From positions 1-6,585 of the forward strand of contig JAQBVH010000185.1 in NCBI GenBank assembly GCA_027623615.1: a DNA stretch of 6,585 nucleotides. The letters run 5' to 3'. Shown in pieces: positions 1 through 5,613 of this stretch (positions are counted from its first letter, which is position 1; each line of letters opens with the position of its first letter). The DNA comes from Planctomycetota bacterium. Lineage in GTDB: Bacteria; Planctomycetota; UBA1135; GCA-002686595. Under the pieces are notes generated by a model that worked only from the letters and a program-made list of their open reading frames with translations, was not told where the DNA came from and made no database searches. A program made the position numbers and the translations under genes.

Positions 1-2218
1 CCGTGCGCCGCACGCGGCGGAACGGGTGGCGCAGGAGCGTGATGGGCGCGTCCTGGGTGTCGGCGCTCTGGAAGCCCTCGAGCTGCGCGATTGTGTGCAG
101 CGCATGGATCAGATGAAACCCCTCGGTCAAGTCCGGGTCCGCCATCCGCGTCAGGGCCAGGAGCTTCGGCACCTGCTCGACGTGGTTCCCTTCGACGAGC
201 AGACGCTGGGCGGTCAGGCGCCAGAAGAGGTTGTCGCTCATCAGCCACATCACAAAGAAATCGGCTGACCCTTCCGGCATGGGCTCACTGACGTGCCCGT
301 CACGTGGCACGACCCGTACGATTCGACAGCGCTCCGTGTCGCGCAGCGGCGTCACGTAGGCGTTGCCGCGCCCGTTCTCGAACCCCGCCGGCGTGGGGTT
401 GGGCTGCACGATGAAGCTGTACCAGTCGCTGAACCAGACGGCGCCGTCGGGACCGACCTCGACCGCGACCGGCGACATCCACTCGTCGTCGCTCGCGACC
501 AGGTTCCAGCCGTCGCGGGCGATGAAGCGCGAGCCCTCCTCCTCGAGGAAGAACTGGTGCAGCAGGTGACCGGTCGGTGCGCACACGAAGGCGGCGCTGT
601 TCCAGTACTCCGGCGGGAACGAGCGCGCCGTGTAGAGCGTGTGCGCCGCCGCCGCCGTGAACTTGCCGTGGTAGTCGACCTGGCGCACCTTCGCGGTGAT
701 CGGGTGGATGTCGATCCGCTCCGCGATCGTGGGCAGGGCGCCGGGCGAGAAGCCGGGCAGGGCCTCGTAGAAGCGGTTCGGGATCGCCATCTGCACGGAG
801 GGATTGCCGTTGGCGGTCGAGCCGAAGACGAGGCCCTCCTCGCTGAAGCCCAGGCCCCAGGTGTTGTTCGAGGTCGGCGCGATCACCTCCAACTCGCTGC
901 CGTCTGGACGGAAGCGGTAGATCGCCTGGCCGAAGGCGTGCTCGCGCTCCCCTACCTTACCGCGAAAACCCGAGTAGCCGACCGTGCCCCAGAGCCAACC
1001 GTCGAAGCCGTAGCGCAGGTGGCTCGGGCCCGCGTGGGTGTCGCCGGTGCCCCAACCGCGGAAGAGGACCTTGCGCTCGTCCGCGACGTCGTCGCCGTCG
1101 TGGTCGGTGAAGAGCAGCGTGTCCGGAGCTTGGAGGACGACGACCCCTGCGCCGGTCACGCACAGGCTGGTGGGGATCGAGAGGCCCTCGGCGAAGGTCG
1201 TGAACTTGTCTGCCTTCCCGTCGCCGTCCGTGTCCTCGAGGATGCGGATCCGGTCGCGGCCGCCCTCGTCCTTGCGCTCGTTGGGATAGTCGAGGGTCTC
1301 GGCCACGAAGAGCCGGCCGCGCTCGTCCCAGGCCATCGCGATCACGTTGCCGATGTCGGGCTCGCTCGCGAAGAGCTGCAGCTCGAAACGCGGATCGACG
1401 ACCATGCGCTCGAGGGCCACCTCGGGTTCGAGCGGGCCCTGCATCATCTGGAACTGCTGGCCACGTTGTCCCGGCTGATAGTTGGGGATCGGCGCCGTGG
1501 TCTCGGACTCGGGCAGCGGCGCCAGGTTGACGAACTCCCCCGGTGTGTCGTCCCCCGACGCCCAGCGAATGCCACGCGCGAGCAGGTCGTGGAACGCCGG
1601 CTGGCTCCAGACGCGCAGGTCATGCCCCCACGCCGTGTAGAAGACGCGGCCCTCGCCCTCCTCGCGCACCCAGGTCCATGGCTCGCTGCCTTCCGCGTCG
1701 TCGCGGGTCGCGATCACGGTGCGATCGGGGTTGTGGCGGTGATGGACGTAGGTCTCGTCCCAGGCCTCGAGGCCCGCGAGGCCGTCGTTGATCGGGTGCT
1801 CGCTGCGCGTGGTCGTGAAGACCTCGCCGCCGTGGCGCAGGAACTGGGCGCCGACCATGCGGATGTACTCCTCGGAATCGTGGAAGCAGAACGAGGCGCA
1901 GTGCACGGGAACGAGCGCGCCGCCGCCCTGGACCCAATCGACCAGCGCGCGCTCGTTGTCCTCACCGAGCTGGCCGAGGTTGGCGTAGACGACCAGCGCG
2001 TCGTAGTCGTCGAGGCGCTGCATCACCGAGAGGTCCTCGGTGTAGCGCAGATCGATCCCACGGGCCCGCAGCGGCGCGAGAGCCGCCTGACAGCGCTCCC
2101 AGGGAACGTGGTGACCGCGGTCGCCGAGGAAGGCCACGGTCAGAAGTTCAGGCTTGGGCTCCTGGACCGGAGAACCGACCAGGCCGAGGCAGCAGGCGAG
2201 GGAGAGCAGCATCTTCAT
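1..2218 (-). CDS. ThuA-like / membrane-bound dehydrogenase (TIGR02604-type) secreted protein, C-terminus outside window
   Basis: Seen: 739 uninterrupted residues from ATG at 2218 to the left edge, with no stop. The N-terminus MKMLLSLACCLGLVG followed by SPVQ reads as a Sec signal peptide. Residues about 25-222 form a ThuA-like (class I glutamine amidotransferase-like) domain, with VPVHCASFCFH near 103 and a C-terminal WGHDLRVW near 197. Residues about 265-640 match the putative membrane-bound dehydrogenase propeller, with LFVAETLDYPNE near 303 and Asp-rich Ca-binding-like loops DTDGDGKAD (329) and TDHDGDDVAD (371). Residues 655-739 look helical and may begin HEAT-like repeats. Family knowledge: such proteins usually continue into HEAT repeats and a CxxCH cytochrome c domain; here that part is off the edge and not confirmed. 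The likely role is periplasmic or envelope oxidation of sugars or similar compounds; the substrate is unknown. The start is uncertain: no good Shine-Dalgarno is visible and an alternative ATG lies at 2212, but both preserve the signal peptide. The dehydrogenase label comes from homology naming and is not proof of activity. Confidence 0.9.
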   Translation of the reverse strand, partial: MKMLLSLACCLGLVGSPVQEPKPELLTVAFLGDRGHHVPWERCQAALAPLRARGIDLRYTEDLSVMQRLDDYDALVVYANLGQLGEDNERALVDWVQGGGALVPVHCASFCFHDSEEYIRMVGAQFLRHGGEVFTTTRSEHPINDGLAGLEAWDETYVHHRHNPDRTVIATRDDAEGSEPWTWVREEGEGRVFYTAWGHDLRVWSQPAFHDLLARGIRWASGDDTPGEFVNLAPLPESETTAPIPNYQPGQRGQQFQMMQGPLEPEVALERMVVDPRFELQLFASEPDIGNVIAMAWDERGRLFVAETLDYPNERKDEGGRDRIRILEDTDGDGKADKFTTFAEGLSIPTSLCVTGAGVVVLQAPDTLLFTDHDGDDVADERKVLFRGWGTGDTHAGPSHLRYGFDGWLWGTVGYSGFRGKVGEREHAFGQAIYRFRPDGSELEVIAPTSNNTWGLGFSEEGLVFGSTANGNPSVQMAIPNRFYEALPGFSPGALPTIAERIDIHPITAKVRQVDYHGKFTAAAAHTLYTARSFPPEYWNSAAFVCAPTGHLLHQFFLEEEGSRFIARDGWNLVASDDEWMSPVAVEVGPDGAVWFSDWYSFIVQPNPTPAGFENGRGNAYVTPLRDTERCRIVRVVPRDGHVSEPMPEGSADFFVMWLMSDNLFWRLTAQRLLVEGNHVEQVPKLLALTRMADPDLTEGFHLIHALHTIAQLEGFQSADTQDAPITLLRHPFRRVRRT

Positions 2219-2454
2219 GGCAGAGGTCCCGCTGGCGCGCTCGCCGAGGGGGCCCCGAGGGTACCGGGCCGCGGCACGTGGTGGACCCCTGGACCTTGCT
2301 GGGGAACGACCTGGGTGACCGTGCTGAAGCTTGGGCTCAGCCCGCGGAGGTCACGGGCGAGCGCTTGCGCGCCACCCATGCCGGGCGTTTTGCGTGTCGA
2401 AGGCACGCAGGGGTCCTCCACGCGGGAAGGGTGCCAGGTCGCAGGAGCGGTAGC
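2219..2454. promoter_or_regulatory. divergent intergenic region, presumed promoters for both flanking genes
   Basis: This 236-bp spacer separates the start codons of the ThuA/dehydrogenase gene (minus) and the selenoprotein gene (plus), so both promoters should lie here or very close by. I see no convincing sigma-70 or sigma-54 element and no long inverted repeat that would mark an operator. A small GGGC-TCA-GCCC hairpin occurs at about 2333-2343. The plus-strand reading frame is open upstream of 2455 back to 2278, but the residues there look like low-complexity GC-rich shadow sequence, not protein. Apart from the ribosome binding site at 2443-2447 nothing in it can be assigned. Confidence 0.4.
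2443..2447 (+). promoter_or_regulatory. Shine-Dalgarno site of the selenoprotein gene
   Basis: AGGAG lies 7 nt before ATG 2455. It decides the start: the frame is open further upstream to a GTG at 2278, but only ATG 2455 combines a good ribosome binding site with a hydrophobic N-terminus. Confidence 0.75.
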
Positions 2455-3567
2455 ATGCAGGGCGTGATCCTCACTGCCCTGCTCGTGTTCTCCCTCATCC
2501 CCGACGCCACCTTGACCGTCCTCTCGCCGAGCGGAGCTCGCGTCGTCGACGTGGTGCGTGACGAGGCCGAGCGGTCCTGGGTCGACGGCCGCGCGCTCTC
2601 CGCGCTGACCGGCCTCGCGATCAAGCCTGAGGGGCTCTGCAGCCAGGATGCCTGCGTGCCTTGGCCGCGCGATGGCGTAGCGCAGCGCACCAGGGAGGGC
2701 AAGGACGAGTACGACCTGATCGCGCTCCTCGACCACGTCGGCGCGCCGCTCGTGCGCGCGGAAAAAGGAGACGTCTGGTCGATCGGCGAGCCGACCCTCG
2801 TGCGTGCAGCGCTGCTCGAAGACGGGCGCGCACCTGAAGTGATCCTGCGCGATCGCAAGGACAGCACCTGGAAGCTCTCGGAGCAACGCGGCAAGAAGGT
2901 GCTGCTCGTGACCTGGGCCTCCTGGTGAGGTTGCCGGCTCGACCTGCCCGGGTGGCAGGCGCTCGCGACCGAACTCGCAGGCCAACTCGAGGTCGTGCTC
3001 GTCGCCCAGGACACCGGCGGAGAGAAGATCGCCGGACCGCACTACGACGAGTTCGGGGTGACGTGCACCGCGCTGCTCGACCCCACCCACGCCGTCACGC
3101 GCGCCTTCGGGTTGGTCAACGTGCCGAGCGCAGTGTGGATCGACGAGGAGGGCCGACTCGTCCGGCCGCCCGAGATCGCCTGGACGAAGAGCTTCGGGTT
3201 CGGCTCGATCGCGGTTGGCGAGCGCCCGTACCTCGATGCGGTTCGCGACTGGGTCGTGAGGGGCTCCGCGAGTGAGTTCGCGCTGACGCCGGAGCAGGTC
3301 CGCGAAGGCATGCGCGGCGGCGCCACTCGCGCGCGAGCGGATGCGGCCTTCGCCCTGGCCGTGCACCTCTACCAGGCGGGTCGCGCCGATGAGGCCGCGG
3401 CGCCGTTCGCCGAAGCGCAGCGCCTCGACCCGGACAACTGGAACTACCACCGCCAACCCTGGTCCTTCGACCCGAGCTCGAGCGGGGCGAAGTTTGGCGC
3501 GAAGTTCTTGACGCTCCAGGGTCAGCCCTACTACGCCGAGCCCGAGCTGGCCCGAAAGAAGAAGTAG
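2455..3567 (+). CDS. ResA/TlpA-like thioredoxin-fold selenoprotein with WAxxUGC motif; in-frame TGA read as Sec158
   Basis: Seen: one frame of 370 codons from ATG to TAG (3565-3567), broken only by TGA at 2926-2928. Residues 4-15 are hydrophobic, a possible export signal though without basic residues. Residues about 17-75 form a small N-terminal region ending in KPEGLC-x4-C (Cys62, Cys67). Residues about 130-260 are the thioredoxin fold: strand KKVLLVTW, then A-S-W-Sec158-G-Cys160-R-L-D-L-P, a further Cys204, and the cis-proline segment VPSAVWID (Pro224). Residues about 292-327 resemble one TPR unit, followed by LDPDNWNYHRQPW. Family knowledge: ResA/TlpA proteins are envelope thiol-disulfide oxidoreductases with Trp-Cys-x-x-Cys. 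I recall, without being able to check, an NCBI-named ResA-like WAxxUGC selenoprotein family that this motif fits exactly. Inference: Sec158 is the catalytic selenol and Cys160 its resolving partner. Sec use requires selA, selB, selC and selD elsewhere in the genome. The gene stands alone between divergent and convergent neighbours. The alternative is a nonsense-mutated pseudogene, which is less likely given the position of the TGA, the hairpin after it and the intact downstream domain. Confidence 0.87.
2926..2928 (+). other. in-frame TGA, proposed selenocysteine codon (Sec158)
   Basis: The TGA is preceded by W-A-S-W and followed by G-C-R-L-D-L-P-x-W, so it falls where thioredoxin-fold proteins of the ResA/TlpA type carry their first redox-active cysteine. 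One base change from TGC or TGT would give Cys. TGA is also the stop of both minus-strand genes ending at 3676 and 5610, so it has not been reassigned to an ordinary amino acid throughout this genome. Confidence 0.85.
2940..2961 (+). promoter_or_regulatory. bacterial SECIS-like hairpin downstream of the UGA
   Basis: In the mRNA, 2943-2948 (CCUGCC) pairs with 2954-2959 (GGCAGG) in a perfect 6-bp upper stem. Two more pairs, C2940-G2961 and G2941-C2960, follow below a bulged A2942. The loop is C-G-G-G-U (2949-2953), with G at its second position. The apical loop begins 20 nt after the UGA. Known bacterial SECIS elements lie within the coding sequence, with the loop roughly 16-37 nt after the UGA and a G among the first loop bases; this hairpin meets both rules. 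It would recruit SelB with Sec-tRNA. The sequence is also coding, so the hairpin and the redox loop share bases. Folding energy was not computed. Confidence 0.72.
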
Positions 3568-3599
3568 GACCGCCACCGCGACACGCGCGGTGCGGTCCT
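3566..3599. terminator. strong GC hairpin at the convergent gene ends, possible bidirectional terminator
   Basis: 3566-3572 pairs with 3593-3599 and 3574-3580 pairs with 3586-3592, giving 14 base pairs with a single bulged C3573 and a 5-base loop (3581-3585). The stem begins inside the TAG stop of the selenoprotein gene. There is no T-run on the plus strand. On the minus strand it is followed by an imperfect T-rich stretch (CTTCTTCTTTC, lying inside the selenoprotein's last codons), so it may serve the operon arriving from the right better than the selenoprotein gene. Confidence 0.6.
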
Positions 3600-3613
3600 C
3601 CCCCTGGTGGGCG

Positions 3614-3634
3614 GGGGAGGCCAGCGGCCTCCCC
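3614..3634. terminator. second hairpin in the convergent spacer
   Basis: GGGGAGGCC (3614-3622) and GGCCTCCCC (3626-3634) form a perfect 9-bp stem with a 3-base loop (AGC). It lies between the two convergent stops. No T-tract follows on either strand, so intrinsic termination is uncertain; it may instead stabilise the mRNA 3' ends. Confidence 0.5.
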
Positions 3635-3635
3635 A

Positions 3636-3655
3636 TGTCACTCCCCGTGTCACTC
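3636..3655. repeat. short direct repeat TGTCACTC x2
   Basis: TGTCACTC occurs at 3636-3643 and again at 3648-3655, with a 12-nt period, just after the second hairpin. It is too short to imply a mobile element or attachment site and may be chance or a small local duplication. Confidence 0.3.
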
Positions 3656-3675
3656 AGACCTCGCTCGAGTAACCC

Positions 3676-5613
3676 TCAGATCAACTCCGCGTCCGTCAGC
3701 ACGTGCACCATCGCGGGCCCCTCGACCGCGAGGGCCTGGGCCAGGGCGTCGTCGAGCTGATCGGCGCTCGTCACCCGGAACGCCTTCGCACCGCAGCTCT
3801 CGGCGAAGGCCGCGAAGTCCGGGTTCGTCAGGCTGGTCTTCCAGACCTCGAACTCCCCCGCGCGTTGCTCCTTGGATATCTTGCCCAGCTCCCCGTTGTC
3901 GAGCAGCACGTGCGTGATGTCGAGGCCGTACTGCACCGCCGTCGTCACCTCGGCCAGGTACTGGGCAAAGCCACCGTCCCCGGTCACCGCGATCGCCTTG
4001 CGGTCCGGCGCGGCGCACGATGCGCCGATCGCGGCCGGGTAACCGAAGCCGATCGAACCCAGGTAGCCGGACATCAGGACCGCTTGCTGCTTGCACTCGA
4101 AGTAGCGCCCGAAGGAGTATGCGTGGTTGCCGACGTCGACCGCGATCACAGCGTCGTGCGGCGCCTGGCGGGTCAGAGCCGCGAACACGGCCGCCGAGTT
4201 GACGCCGTGCCCGCGATCGTCGTGGGTGCGCCGCTCCTTCTCCGCGCGCCAGATCGCCCAGCGCTCGGCCACCTCGGCGCGCGGGTCGGTGGCGACCGGC
4301 GAGTCCGGCAGGCCACCCGTAAGTGCCGCGACCGTCGCGGCGATCTCCCCCCAGACCGGCACGTCCACCGGATGGAACTTGCCCAGCGCCTTGCGGTCGA
4401 AGTCGACCTGGATCGTCGGCAGCTTGGCCGTGATCCCCGTGTGGTTCGAGAAGCTGGCGCCGAGGACGATCAACAGATCCGCCTCGTTCATGAACCAGCT
4501 GGCGATCGAAGTGCCGCTGCGCCCGAGCACCCCGCACGCCAGCGGGTGGTCGTCCGGGATCAGCCCCTTGCCCTTGAAGGTCGTCAGGACCGGAGCGTTC
4601 AACTGCTCCGCGAGGGCGATCACCGCCGGCATGTCGAAGCGCGCCCCGTGGCCGATCACGATCGTCGGGCGCTTGGCTGCTCTCAACCGCCTCAGCGCGG
4701 CGTCGACGCTCGCGGCCGCGGGGGTGATGCCCTGGTCGCCGACCCGTCCAGCGGGTGAACCCGCCTGCGCGCCCTCGGGTGCCGGCAGCGTCTGCACATC
4801 GTCGGGCAGGACTAGGTGCGCCACGTCCCGGTCGAGCAGCGCGTGCTTCATCGCGAGGTTCGCGAGCTCGGCGTGCTTCGACCCCGGATGCACGGTCTGG
4901 CTCCAGGCTGCGACGTCCAGGAAGGCCGCCGCGAGGTCGAGCTCCTGGAAGGCGCCGGGACCGAGGACCTGCGCCTCGACCTGCCCGGTCAGCGCCAGCA
5001 CTGGCGCCCGATCCACCTTCGCGTCGTACAGGCCGGTCAACAGGTTGGTGGCCCCCGGACCCGCGATCGTGAAGCAACCCGCCGGCCGCCCGGTGAGCTT
5101 GCCGTAGGCCGAAGCCGCGAACGCCGCCGCGCCCTCGTGGCGAATGCCGACAAAGCGCAGGTCGCCGCGCTCCTCCGCTCTCCGCAGGGCGTCGGCGAAA
5201 CCGAGGTTCGAGTGACCGACCATCCCGAACACCGTGTCGAGGCCCCAGTTCACCAGCGTCTCGACCATCAGATCACTGACCGTGCGCACGTGGGGCACAT
5301 CGGGCGCGAGCCCGACGTACACGCCGTCCTCGCGCTCCTCGACCGGCAGCGCTTCGACGCCATCGTCGAAGCCCGGCGCCTTGCCGGTCGTCGGGTGGAA
5401 GTCCCAGCCGTGCCAGGGGCAACGCAACAGACCGTTCTCGATCGAACCTTCGCCAAGAGGTCCGCCCTGGTGCGGGCAACGATTGTCGAGGGCAGCCGTC
5501 TTGCCCTCGTGCTTGGTCATGCAGAGCGAGCGCTGCCCACAGGTGACGGTCTTGACCCGCCCTTCCTCGAGTTCACCAGCGTCGAGAACCTTCTTCCACT
5601 CGAGCTCGCTCAC
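3676..5613 (-). CDS. Rieske [2Fe-2S] domain fused to a pyruvate oxidase/acetolactate synthase-like thiamine-diphosphate enzyme
   Basis: Seen: 645 residues from GTG 5613 to TGA 3676. Residues 1-104 form a Rieske ferredoxin domain of the small NirD-like type, with Cys46-x-His48 and Cys65-x2-His68 (CPHQGG and CPWHGW) as cluster ligands. Residues about 110-275 are the ThDP pyrimidine-binding domain, with the catalytic Glu160 in IRHEGAAAFA and then GPGATNLLTGL. Residues about 300-435 are the central domain. Residues about 465-645 are the pyrophosphate domain, with GDG (545-547) and Asn573 as the usual metal/diphosphate site. The segments LDNGELGKIS and FQEL and the C-terminal EGPAMVHV most resemble quinone-dependent pyruvate oxidase (PoxB) in my reading. 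The C-terminal membrane-binding tail of PoxB is absent, so the enzyme is probably soluble. Inference: decarboxylation of a 2-oxoacid, with electrons possibly passing through the Rieske cluster. Whether FAD binds the central domain, and which 2-oxoacid is used, are not determined; acetolactate synthase or another carboligase remains possible. It is translated from within the end of the upstream gene. Confidence 0.93.
   Translation of the reverse strand: MSELEWKKVLDAGELEEGRVKTVTCGQRSLCMTKHEGKTAALDNRCPHQGGPLGEGSIENGLLRCPWHGWDFHPTTGKAPGFDDGVEALPVEEREDGVYVGLAPDVPHVRTVSDLMVETLVNWGLDTVFGMVGHSNLGFADALRRAEERGDLRFVGIRHEGAAAFAASAYGKLTGRPAGCFTIAGPGATNLLTGLYDAKVDRAPVLALTGQVEAQVLGPGAFQELDLAAAFLDVAAWSQTVHPGSKHAELANLAMKHALLDRDVAHLVLPDDVQTLPAPEGAQAGSPAGRVGDQGITPAAASVDAALRRLRAAKRPTIVIGHGARFDMPAVIALAEQLNAPVLTTFKGKGLIPDDHPLACGVLGRSGTSIASWFMNEADLLIVLGASFSNHTGITAKLPTIQVDFDRKALGKFHPVDVPVWGEIAATVAALTGGLPDSPVATDPRAEVAERWAIWRAEKERRTHDDRGHGVNSAAVFAALTRQAPHDAVIAVDVGNHAYSFGRYFECKQQAVLMSGYLGSIGFGYPAAIGASCAAPDRKAIAVTGDGGFAQYLAEVTTAVQYGLDITHVLLDNGELGKISKEQRAGEFEVWKTSLTNPDFAAFAESCGAKAFRVTSADQLDDALAQALAVEGPAMVHVLTDAELI

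Noticed and set aside
2192..2218. Lipobox (Ala-Cys) in the signal peptide of the ThuA/dehydrogenase protein
   Set aside because: The Cys is at position 9, too early, and residues -3 to -1 (S-L-A) do not fit the lipobox order; a plain Sec signal peptide is more likely.
2303..2328. Possible ECF-sigma-like promoter (GGAAC, 16 nt, CTGAA)
   Set aside because: Only the -35-like half resembles a known consensus. The -10 half is weak, and such matches occur by chance in GC-rich spacers.
293..2467. Plus-strand open frame of 724 codons
   Set aside because: It lies antisense to the well-recognised ThuA/dehydrogenase gene. Its product is low-complexity and rich in Arg, Ala, Val and Glu, with no recognisable domain. 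Long antisense open frames are expected in GC-rich coding DNA.
2926..2928. Genome-wide reassignment of TGA to Trp or Gly
   Set aside because: Both minus-strand genes in the window end at TGA at sensible protein ends, one of them in a 4-bp overlap with a start codon.
2995..3567. Independent 190-residue gene starting at GTG 2995
   Set aside because: It would start in the middle of a thioredoxin fold, lacking the first strand and active site, and has no ribosome binding site. It is the C-terminal half of the selenoprotein.
2455..3567. Pseudogene caused by a nonsense mutation
   Set aside because: The only lesion is a TGA precisely at the catalytic cysteine position, followed by a SECIS-like hairpin and an intact C-terminal half. 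A random nonsense mutation would rarely meet all three. It remains the main alternative.
2215..3636. Minus-strand open frame of 473 codons covering the selenoprotein gene
   Set aside because: No recognisable domain. The plus strand has thioredoxin-fold motifs, a ribosome binding site and coherent length. Without the selenoprotein reading this frame could be mistaken for the real gene because it has no internal stop.
3650..5077. Alternative minus-strand frame of 475 codons, and plus-strand frames 3703-4758, 4127-5107 and 4816-5700
   Set aside because: All overlap the Rieske-ThDP gene, whose frame has complete cofactor motifs. The alternatives have biased composition and no recognisable domain.
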